Part shown: piece after piece, positions 1-6,226 of the stretch
Position numbering within the stretch: position 1 is the stretch's first letter
Layout of the letters: every line of letters begins with the position of its first letter
Origin: Clostridiaceae bacterium
GTDB lineage: Bacteria; Bacillota; Clostridia; Oscillospirales; Butyricicoccaceae
DNA: 40,222 nucleotides
Assembly: GCA_009911355.1 (NCBI GenBank)
Contig: QXXE01000037.1
Coordinates: forward strand, 1 to 40,222
Direction: 5' to 3'
The notes under the pieces: generated by a model
Told to the model about the DNA's origin: nothing
Seen by the model: only the letters and a program-made list of their open reading frames with translations
The model's database searches: none
Position numbers and translations under genes: made by a program

Positions 1-56
1 GTTGCCTCCCTAATTCTCTTTGATTATACATTAAATCCTTGCGTATGAGGTGTCAA

Positions 57-386
57 CTAAAATGGTACAACATCATCCCCCGCCTCCAGGGTGTGGATCT
101 TGCCAAAGTGATTGTTCACACCTCTGTTGTGGTCGGCGAAACAGGCATTTCCGTCCCAGATGCTGGTGTTGGTGAAGTGGCCGGCGCCCTTCTTCAGCGC
201 GGCGCTGTCCGTCCCCTGATAGACCTTGACGGTCAGGTTGATGGCGGGGATCTTGAGAGTGCCCAAGCTGCCGTTGCTGTAGTAGAGATCGTCTGTCACC
301 TCGGTGTAGCCGCCCGTGGTATTGCCCTGGGCGATGTCGGTGGGGGTGCCGACGGGGATCTGGGTCATGGTGACATTGCCGCTCAC
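57..386 (-). pseudogene. Truncated class B/D-like sortase fragment
   Basis: The 109-residue reading frame resembles the first half of a sortase catalytic domain: a 'LGTLKIPAINLTVKVYQG' strand, 'GAGHFTNTSIWDGN', then 'CFADHNRGVNNHFGKIHTL', where the His of ADHN matches the catalytic His of the family. Translation stops right after 'DDVVPF', so the second half with the catalytic Cys (TLxTC) and Arg is missing. The frame begins at a GTG with no convincing ribosome-binding site, and an in-frame stop lies nine codons upstream, so the N-terminal membrane anchor is also missing. It is best read as a decayed sortase of an integrative element whose other remnants follow at 632-1563. Sortase family is fairly sure; the class is less so. 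Confidence 0.6.
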
Positions 387-454
387 CTGGGGGGAACTGC
401 GGCCATGAAGTTATACTATACGATGCAGATACAATAAACTATACAGTGCAACCC

Positions 455-488
455 GCCCGGTGGGTCTATGACCTGCCGGGCGATTTTT
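455..488 (+). terminator. Rho-independent terminator
   Basis: GCCCGG (455-460) pairs with CCGGGC (476-481), with an inner GGTC/GACC stem, followed by a run of five T. It separates the sortase fragment from the sigma factor remnant. Confidence 0.6.
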
Positions 489-631
489 GTCGTTTTCTGC
501 GGCCCGAAAATTTTTCTTCACTTTTATCTCTGCGGAAAGCGGTTTTGCGCGCAAAACCTGTGCCGCTGAACGCTCTGTGAGCGGAAAGGGAAAGTACCAC
601 TCACCATCCCCCAGCGAAAGGGGGTGAGAAG

Positions 632-1057
632 ATGGAACCCAACCCCCGCAACTGTGGCGAACGGTGCAGGTTTGACGCCTTTTGCAAGACCGTATTGAAG
701 CATGAGGCTATCGACTACATCCGGGAAATGAAGCGGCGGGCCAGCCGGGAAACGTTCTTGGAGCGGCTGCCGCAAGCGGCGATGGACAAGCTGTGGTCGG
801 CTGATGACTACCCCAGCGATAGCTATGTGTTTTCGTACTGCGGGTACAACCTGCCGATCAGAAGCTAGCAGGTGTCCGACGCCTTTGCCGGTCTGCCGGA
901 GCAGGAGCAAAGCATTTTGATTTTGCGCCTGGTGCTGGATTTGACGGACAGCGAGATCGGCAAGGCCCTGGACCTCTCCCGGAGTGCTGTCCAGCGGCGC
1001 AGAACAAAAGCGCTGAACGTCCTGCGGACGAAACTGACAGCGAGGAAAGGAGGTTAG
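632..1057 (+). pseudogene. ICE-type sigma-70 family factor with in-frame amber stop
   Basis: One continuous frame reads like the short sigma factor carried by Tn916/Tn5397-type conjugative elements. The N-terminal half has 'AIDYIREMKRR' and 'YNLPIRS'. The C-terminal region-4 part has 'LPEQEQSILILRLVL' and a helix-turn-helix 'SEIGKALDLSRSAVQRRR'. A TAG at 866-868 splits it into 78 and 61 codons, and the two halves are in the same frame. A GAG glutamate codon changed by one base would explain the stop. A good Shine-Dalgarno (GGGGGTGAG) precedes the ATG. Unless the amber codon is read through, or translation restarts within the second half, this factor is dead, in keeping with a decaying element. 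A base-call error at this position is the alternative. Confidence 0.75.
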
Positions 1058-1061
1058 CGTC

Positions 1062-1298
1062 ATGAAGTGCCGGAACTACAAGGGCCGTGAACTGTTGCCG
1101 CTGGCGGTGAGCGACGCGGCCCAGGCTGGGGACTCTGACGCTGTGGAGCAGGTCTTGCGATACTATGAGGGCTACATAAACAAGCGCTGTACCCGGACGG
1201 TCTACGACCAAAGCAGCTGTCCCCGTGCCTGTCTGGACGAGTACATGGAAAGCCGCCTGGAAAACAAGCTGATCCGTGCCATTCTCGGCGTGAACTGA
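1062..1298 (+). CDS. Helix-turn-helix (HTH_16-like) conjugative element protein
   Basis: This 78-aa protein matches the pattern of the small helix-turn-helix proteins found beside the sigma factor in Tn916-like elements: 'ELLPLAVSDAAQAGDSDAVEQVL', a 'YYEGYINKRCTRT' core, and a C-terminal 'LENKLIRAILGVN'. AAAGGAGG sits eight bases before the ATG and the gene starts four bases after the sigma frame, so the two form a transcription unit. In intact elements it is thought to help control transfer or excision genes. Here it is probably an orphan, because no integrase, excisionase or relaxase is in the window. Confidence 0.65.
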   Translation: MKCRNYKGRELLPLAVSDAAQAGDSDAVEQVLRYYEGYINKRCTRTVYDQSSCPRACLDEYMESRLENKLIRAILGVN

Positions 1299-1383
1299 TA
1301 ACCGGCCCCGGCTAAAGGGAACAGCTTACCCTTTCCATGTTCTTCCCACCTGCGGGCCTTGTCCTGCATCTTGGAAAGGGGAA

Positions 1384-1563
1384 ATGCCTTTGACGAAAGA
1401 ACAACCTGAAATCAGAACTGAAACCTGTCAAATCGAATTGCCGCAGGCTATCATAGAAACCTTTGCCCGCTTCCTCGTCCCGGAGATACGGAAATATTAT
1501 GACAGCGAACAGGGCCAGCGGGAGTTTACGGAATGGCAGGATGCCCAGAGCAAAACGAAATAA
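1384..1563 (+). CDS. Small conserved conjugative-element protein (59 aa)
   Basis: ATG at 1384 opens a 59-codon frame ending in TAA, with AAAGGGG just upstream. The product starts MPLTKEQPEIRTE and contains 'LPQAIIETFARFLVPEIRKYY' split over a predicted amphipathic helix, ending 'WQDAQSKTK'. Proteins of this look usually lie directly upstream of the serine recombinase in Clostridia conjugative transposons. Here a terminator follows instead, so the recombinase has been lost or was never on this side. Its biochemical function is unknown; assignment rests on pattern and context. Confidence 0.55.
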   Translation: MPLTKEQPEIRTETCQIELPQAIIETFARFLVPEIRKYYDSEQGQREFTEWQDAQSKTK

Positions 1564-1574
1564 ACCGATAAAGC

Positions 1575-1621
1575 AGCGGAGGCCAAGGCTTTTTATACCT
1601 TGACCTCCGCTGTTCGTTTTT
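1575..1621. terminator. Strong hairpin terminator, probably bidirectional
   Basis: Arms of 14 bases (AGCGGAGGCCAAGG and CCTTGACCTCCGCT, one C/A mismatch) are followed by GTTCGTTTTT. On the + strand it ends the element remnant. On the - strand it lies downstream of ssrA and could end that transcript. Confidence 0.65.
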
Positions 1622-1688
1622 GACATCAGCACAACACCATCACGGCAAAGCCGCCCTTAAAATAATAGGTGTTCGTCCAATGTCCGGT

Positions 1689-2042
1689 TGGTGGAGACGA
1701 GGGGAGTTGAACCCCTGTCCGAAAGCGCATCCACAAGGACTTCTCCGGGCGCAGTTTGTCTTTTGACATTCCCTCTGCGGCACGCCGGCAAACAGGCTTA
1801 CCGTTTCAGTAGCTTCATATTACATGACAGGCGCAAAGCTTAGCCCATACACGTTCACCGCATAACGACGCCATGCACCGGAGCCGCGGTCTGCTCCGGG
1901 ATGACGGGCCAGCCTAATTAGGCAGCCAGTAAAGTTTTGTTGTTGTTGTTTAATTTATAAACAGTTGAGGCTTTTAAGGCAGCGTCCTCACTGCCGCCCG
2001 CTATCCCGGCTTCAACGCCCCCGTCGAACCCGTTACGTCCCC
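1689..2042 (-). ncRNA. ssrA: Transfer-messenger RNA (tmRNA)
   Basis: The minus strand begins GGGGACGTAACGGGTTCGAC and ends with an acceptor stem finishing CGTCTCCACCA, including an encoded CCA and a T-arm (GGGGTTCAACTCCCC). These are the hallmark ends of a one-piece bacterial tmRNA, and 354 nt is a normal length. The internal reading frame ends AAC-AAC-AAC-AAC-AAA-ACT-TTA-CTG-GCT-GCC-TAA, giving a proteolysis tag that ends NNNNKTLLAA. tmRNA with SmpB rescues stalled ribosomes and tags the unfinished protein; smpB lies just upstream on the same strand. The exact resume codon cannot be fixed from sequence alone: no GCN alanine codon is in frame just before the asparagine run. Confidence 0.95.
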
Positions 2043-2058
2043 ATATAAGCATGGGAAT

Positions 2059-2244
2059 CTACCCATTTGGCAGGAGGCACATCAAGATGAAGATGAGCGC
2101 CCCGAAGCTCAGGCTGGATAAGGCCGTATAATTTGTGACGCGGTCATGGTCTTCCGGGCCTGCCCGGACTGCGCGAATGAGAAATACGGGGAACAGGAAC
2201 CCGAGCAGGACTGCAAAAAGCTTGACAGCAGTAACCATGTCCAT
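2059..2244 (-). CDS. Small two-helix membrane protein between smpB and ssrA
   Basis: This 61-aa protein starts at an ATG 11 bases after the smpB stop and ends 16 bases before the tmRNA. It has a hydrophobic segment at about residues 5-26 (AVKLFAVLLGFLFPVFLIRAV), a short polar loop with Asp/His, and a second segment at about 41-59. It carries no cysteine pairs or known catalytic motif. Tight spacing and shared strand suggest co-transcription with smpB and perhaps ssrA. No function can be assigned. Confidence 0.6.
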   Translation of the reverse strand: MDMVTAVKLFAVLLGFLFPVFLIRAVRAGPEDHDRVTNYTALSSLSFGALIFILMCLLPNG

Positions 2245-2255
2245 CTCCTACGCCG

Positions 2256-2723
2256 TTACCGGCCCCTGTTTTTCATAACGCGGTCCATTTCGCGCGCCGC
2301 GTCGCGTTTGGCGATCGAATCGCGCTTGTCATAGAGCTTTTTGCCTTTGCAAAGGCCGATCTCGATTTTCACGCGCGAATTCCGGAAGTAAACGCTCAGC
2401 GGGATGACCGAATAGCCGTCCTGCTTGGTTTTGCCGAACAGAGAGAGGATTTCCTTTTTATGCATCAGCAGCCGCCGCACGCGCAGGGGGTCTTTATTAA
2501 AGATATTACCCTGCTCATAGGGGCTGATGTGCATGCCGCGCACAAAAATCTCGCCGTCCTTAAAAGTGCAGTAGGCGTCCTTGAGATTGACTGCGCCTGC
2601 GCGGATGGACTTGACCTCGGTGCCGGACAATTCGATCCCGGCTTCCCATTTTTCCTCGACAAAGTAGTCATGGTATGCTTTTTTGTTTGCTGTGACCTGT
2701 TTTGTGCCTTGTTTTGTGGGCAT
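2256..2723 (-). CDS. smpB: SsrA-binding protein SmpB
   Basis: The 155-aa product has the SmpB oligonucleotide-binding fold. 'NKKAYHDYFVEEKWEAGIEL' is followed by 'GTEVKSIRAG', the 'LKDAYC' strand, 'RRLLMHKKEI' and the basic tail 'YDKRDSIAKRDAAREMDR', which mimics the anticodon/mRNA path in the ribosome. The start was set at MPTKQGTK (2723) because a GGGGGG ribosome-binding site lies just before it. A longer frame from 2771 would add 16 unconserved residues. SmpB binds the tRNA-like part of tmRNA and delivers it to stalled ribosomes. The ssrA gene downstream supports the role. Confidence 0.95.
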   Translation of the reverse strand: MPTKQGTKQVTANKKAYHDYFVEEKWEAGIELSGTEVKSIRAGAVNLKDAYCTFKDGEIFVRGMHISPYEQGNIFNKDPLRVRRLLMHKKEILSLFGKTKQDGYSVIPLSVYFRNSRVKIEIGLCKGKKLYDKRDSIAKRDAAREMDRVMKNRGR

Positions 2724-2978
2724 AGCATGACCCCCCTTTGCGTTTGCGATTATTATTTTAACATGATTCACCGCAAATGTAAAGGCACAACAATGTTACA
2801 TTTTGCGAGTTGGACCGACATGCTTTTGCGTGCGGGCCCGAACCGCGTACAGCGCGGACGCGGCACGCATTGCCATACAGCCGAACAGGATTTTCCACAG
2901 AACCGAAAAATTATATGGAAAAGAATATACAAACAATACATTAGCGCGGTATACTATTCTCAAAAGGAGGGAGAGCGG

Positions 2979-3659
2979 ATGGGATACAAAATACTGCTCG
3001 TGGAGGATGAACCGGGGCTGCGCGAGATTATTGCGGACTATTTTTCCGCGCAGGCGGACGGCTGCACGCTGGACACGGCGGCGGACGGGAGGCAGGCGCT
3101 TGAAAAGCTGGACGGAAATCCCTATGATTTGATTTTGCTGGACGTGATGCTGCCCGAGCTGGACGGATTCACGTTATGCCGTTCCGTCCGGCGCAGCAGC
3201 GATGTACCGGTCGTGTTTTTGACCGCACGGGGATCGGAGGAGGACACGCTGCAAGGATATGGGCTGGGGGCGGACGATTATCTCACCAAGCCGTTTTCGC
3301 TGCCGGTGCTGTACGCAAAGGTGCTTGCACTGATCCGGCGGGACAAGGGGCTGGTGACCTCGGAGCGCATTACAGCGGGGCCGCTGTCGCTCGACCCTCG
3401 GAGCGGCTATGCATGGGCGGGGGAGCGGCTGCTCGACCTGCCGCCGAAGGAATTCGCGCTGCTGCGGCTGCTGCTGGAAAACCCCGGGCGGCTGCTGACG
3501 AGGGAAACGCTGCTGCTGCGGGTGTGGGGCTATGATTTCGACGGGAATGACCGTGTTGTCGACAACCATATCAAAAACCTGCGCCGGACGCTTGGAGAGT
3601 ATGCGAACTGTATCAAAACGGTTATTAGAGCCGGATACCGATTGGAGACGATGAAATGA
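2979..3659 (+). CDS. OmpR/PhoB-family response regulator
   Basis: This 226-aa regulator has an N-terminal receiver domain with acidic pocket residues E9-D10, phospho-acceptor Asp55 in 'LILLDVMLPELDGF', and Lys104 in 'LTKPFSLP'. A C-terminal winged-helix domain (about 130-225) includes 'LPPKEFALLRLLLENPG' and the 'DNHIKNLRRTLG' recognition helix. The chosen ATG has AAAAGGAGG nine bases upstream; the open frame extends much further 5' but that part is non-coding. It overlaps the histidine kinase by four bases (ATGA), so the pair is co-translated. Regulated targets are unknown. A weak TATACT (2950-2955) may be the -10. Confidence 0.93.
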   Translation: MGYKILLVEDEPGLREIIADYFSAQADGCTLDTAADGRQALEKLDGNPYDLILLDVMLPELDGFTLCRSVRRSSDVPVVFLTARGSEEDTLQGYGLGADDYLTKPFSLPVLYAKVLALIRRDKGLVTSERITAGPLSLDPRSGYAWAGERLLDLPPKEFALLRLLLENPGRLLTRETLLLRVWGYDFDGNDRVVDNHIKNLRRTLGEYANCIKTVIRAGYRLETMK

Positions 3660-5635
3660 AGCAGGACGAAAAGCGGGATATGAACGGCGCGGGACGCCCC
3701 GAGCAATCCGGTGGGGCGGATGCATTCAAGGACGCGCCGGAAGAAGGGGCCGTAAACGCGCCAGAACCCGCTGCGGGACAGACGGGGCAAGCAGCGCAAG
3801 CCGCCGCAGAGCCTACAACAGTGAAGCGGGCAAACAATTCCGAGGATTCCAGCCAGGCAGAGGAACAGCGGCAGACGGCAGCAACAGAAACGCCGCAAAA
3901 CATCCGCTCCCGGAGCGCGGACAAAGGGCGGGCAGTAAAGCGCGGGATCGTCGCCCGGACGCTTGCGGGCTTCTTTGCGGTATGGCTGGTGTTCGCGGGG
4001 GCGGTGTCGTGGGTGCTGGTGCGGCAGGAGGACAGCCGCGCCGAGCATGAGATGCGGCTGCGGATTTCGCAGTCGCTTGCCACAGGCCATCAGAGCGGTA
4101 CACCAGAAAAGTCAAAGCTGACCAAGCAGCTGGATTACCTGCTGCGCGCAGATTCGCGCTTCAAAGGCGGGGCGGTGTTCCGGCATGTGAAAGGGTTTGA
4201 ACTGCTTGCGGAACCCTCGCTCCCCTGCCAGCTGTTTAGCCGAATGTCGATGGACCACCCCACGCTCATGTTTTCGCTGTTGGACTGCCTGGACGACGGG
4301 CAGACGGAGACGCTTTCCCGGCTGGTAAACGCAGGTGCGGATGCTTACATGCAGGAACGCGAACAGTTTGAAAAGGAAGGCCATCCGGCGGACGAGCGCT
4401 TTCAAGGGGAAACTGTCGACCTGTTCGCCAGCGGATGGGCACGCGGGGACGAATTTCTCCTCAGCCGGATTTTCGCGGCGCGGTGGGTGCGGGATGACAG
4501 CTACAGCCTCGGCCTTCCGTCCGACCTGTCGAAAATGGAGGTGCTGGCGGACTACGAAATCGACACAAAGGCAGTTTACGGGCTGACCCAGGAACAACTT
4601 GACCGCTTGACCGCAGTAGAAAATACAATGGTCTCAAACCACTTTTTCCGCTGCCTGGACGGGAACCCCGTGCGGATTCAGGACTTCCGGGATGCGCTCG
4701 CGGTAATTTATTCCGCGCAGGGCGAAGCGCTCCGCTCGGAGGGGCGGCTGCAATGCACCATGCTGCCTGATATCACCGTGCTGTTTTTCCGGGATGGGCT
4801 GTCAAACGGCCAGCGGCTGGCGTATACGCAGGCGGGGGACGTTGAATATGTACTGCTCGCGGAGGTACACGCCGTGCGTGGGAGCCTTCCTGTGCTGGCG
4901 GGGGTATGGGCGGCAAGCCTGCTGTTCGTGCTGGCGGCGAGCGGGCTGGTGTGCCGCGCCATGTGCCAGACCTACGACCGGCAGGCGGCGCTGGAACGCA
5001 GCCGCAGGGACACAACGAACGCACTGGCGCACGACCTGAAAACGCCGTTGGCGCTGATCCGCGGCTATGCGGAAAATTTACAGCTGGGCATCAAGCCGGA
5101 AAAGCACGCGCACTATCTTGCGCAAATCCCGAAGGAAGCAGACCGGATGGATGCGCTCCTCCGCGGAATGCTGGAACTGTCCCGGCTGGAAAGCGGAGCG
5201 CTGCCAGTCCACCAGGAACCTACCGAGCTGCGGGCGTTCGCAGAGGAGTGCGCGGCGCGCTGGCGGGAAGCTGCGGAAATGCAGCACATCTGTCTTGTAA
5301 CCGAGGGCGGCGGCGTGCTGAACGCAGACCGCGAGCTGCTCGGCCGGGCGCTTGACAACCTTTTGGCAAACGCGGTGCGGCATACGCCGGAAGGCGGGGC
5401 AGTTACGGTAACGGTATCAGACGGCGGGCTTTCGGTCGAGAATACCGGCGAACCGGTGCCAGAAAATGAACTCGCGCAGCTGTTTGTGCCATACTACACC
5501 AGAGATCGCGCCCGAAGCGGCAGCAAGCGGCAAGGGTTGGGGCTCGCACTTGTGAAAGCAACTGCCGAACTGCACGGGATGCAAGTGCGCGCAGAAAATA
5601 CGGCAAACGGGGTCAAAATCTCGATGCACCTGTAA
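3656..5635 (+). CDS. Sensor histidine kinase
   Basis: The 659-aa membrane kinase is the partner of the preceding regulator. Residues 1-98 form an unusual cytoplasmic stretch rich in Ala, Glu, Gln and Pro, predicted disordered. TM1 is about 101-122, an extracytoplasmic sensor region about 123-408, and TM2 about 410-436. HisKA follows with phosphorylated His459 in 'ALAHDLKTPLALIRGYAENL', then the ATPase domain with N-box Asn568 in 'ALDNLLANAVRHT' and a G-box 'RQGLGLALVKAT' near 627. The sensor region has no family I recognise. The start overlaps the regulator stop (ATGA), which supports the long N-terminus, although a later start near TM1 cannot be excluded. A terminator follows. Confidence 0.9.
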   Translation: MKQDEKRDMNGAGRPEQSGGADAFKDAPEEGAVNAPEPAAGQTGQAAQAAAEPTTVKRANNSEDSSQAEEQRQTAATETPQNIRSRSADKGRAVKRGIVARTLAGFFAVWLVFAGAVSWVLVRQEDSRAEHEMRLRISQSLATGHQSGTPEKSKLTKQLDYLLRADSRFKGGAVFRHVKGFELLAEPSLPCQLFSRMSMDHPTLMFSLLDCLDDGQTETLSRLVNAGADAYMQEREQFEKEGHPADERFQGETVDLFASGWARGDEFLLSRIFAARWVRDDSYSLGLPSDLSKMEVLADYEIDTKAVYGLTQEQLDRLTAVENTMVSNHFFRCLDGNPVRIQDFRDALAVIYSAQGEALRSEGRLQCTMLPDITVLFFRDGLSNGQRLAYTQAGDVEYVLLAEVHAVRGSLPVLAGVWAASLLFVLAASGLVCRAMCQTYDRQAALERSRRDTTNALAHDLKTPLALIRGYAENLQLGIKPEKHAHYLAQIPKEADRMDALLRGMLELSRLESGALPVHQEPTELRAFAEECAARWREAAEMQHICLVTEGGGVLNADRELLGRALDNLLANAVRHTPEGGAVTVTVSDGGLSVENTGEPVPENELAQLFVPYYTRDRARSGSKRQGLGLALVKATAELHGMQVRAENTANGVKISMHL

Positions 5636-5667
5636 AGAACTGCGGAAGAACCGTAAGGGAAGCGCAG

Positions 5668-5702
5668 AAAAGCCGCTGGTGTCATAATGCCAGCGGCTTT
5701 TT
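5668..5702 (+). terminator. Rho-independent terminator of the two-component operon
   Basis: AAAAGCCGCTGG and CCAGCGGCTTTT form a perfect 12-bp stem with a short loop, ending in a T run. It lies 33 bases after the kinase stop. Confidence 0.85.
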
Positions 5703-5750
5703 GCGCGTTTGAGCAGTAGGCGGATGCGCACCCATCCACTCCCCCATCCC

Positions 5751-5781
5751 GACACAGCCCGCCGTTCTGGCGGGCTGTGTC
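5751..5781. other. Perfect 13-bp inverted repeat
   Basis: GACACAGCCCGCC and GGCGGGCTGTGTC flank a 5-nt loop with no T tract after it. It opens the 590-base gene-free stretch between the kinase and the DUF4914 gene, which otherwise holds the modular repeat, a promoter and a leader. It could be part of the repeat or a second RNA hairpin. Confidence 0.5.
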
Positions 5782-5814
5782 ACTGCGCATGAAGAACTGG
5801 CGGAACCCCAAAGC

Positions 5815-6050
5815 CCCCGTCCCGCCCGCAGGCGAAAAAAGAGATGCGTCAGCATCTCGGGGGTCTGGGGCGAAAGCCCCAGCGGGTGCAGGGCAGAGCC
5901 CTGCCGCCCGCCGCGCAGGCGCGGGGTGCAGGGGCAGAGCCCCGCCGCCCGCCGCGCAGGCGCGGGGTGCAGGGGCAGAGCCCCGCCGCCCGCCGCGTAG
6001 GCGCGGGGTGCAGGGGCAGAGCCCCGCCGCCCGCCGCGCAGGCGCGGAGC
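5815..6050 (+). repeat. Dispersed modular hairpin repeat, copy A (long form)
   Basis: It starts with the shared core CCCGTCCCGCCCGCAGGCG, then GAGATGCGTCAGCATCTC (hairpin), CTGGGGC-GAAA-GCCCCAG (hairpin), GCAGGGC-AGA-GCCCTGC (hairpin), and three more GGGGC-AGA-GCCCC modules. Related copies are at 8146, 13647, 17928, 20991, 23070, 27287, 33740, 37902 and 40113. Confidence 0.75.
5885..6047 (+). repeat. Four tandem 40/41-bp repeats inside copy A
   Basis: The GGTGCA anchor recurs with T at 5887, 5927, 5968 and 6009, so steps are 40, 41 and 41 bases. Each unit holds a GGGC/GCCC or GGGGC/GCCCC hairpin with an AGA loop, then GCCGCCCGCCGCG(C/T)AGGCGCG. The one 40-base step reflects a shorter stem in the first unit. 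Confidence 0.85.
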
Positions 6051-6084
6051 CCTCGGTTTTCTTTGGGAAATCATTAAATTCCTA

Positions 6085-6114
6085 TTGACGGGGCGCGCGT
6101 TTTAGAGGTATGAT
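6085..6114 (+). promoter_or_regulatory. Sigma-A promoter of the DUF4914 gene
   Basis: TTGACG (6085-6090) and TATGAT (6109-6114) are 18 bases apart. It lies 112 bases before the start codon, leaving a long leader. Confidence 0.75.
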
Positions 6115-6120
6115 ATAAAA

Positions 6121-6226
6121 GGAAAGAAAATCGGGCACCGGAGCGATCTAGCCGCTCCCCCATCAGAGCCCGGAACTGCCAGCCTGCCCACTTCCCGCGG
6201 CGGCTGAAAAGGAGGTCACACTACAA
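6121..6226 (+). other. Folded 5' leader of the DUF4914 gene
   Basis: About 105 bases separate the promoter from the ATG. CGGGC and GCCCG arms enclose a GGAGCG/CGCTCC hairpin. The ribosome-binding site AAAAGGAGGT follows near 6208. No known riboswitch class was recognised, so a regulatory role is only possible. Confidence 0.35.

Noticed and set aside
403..424. loxP-like sequence (GAAGTTATACTATACGA)
   Set aside because: Only part of one arm matches and there is no second inverted arm; treated as chance similarity.
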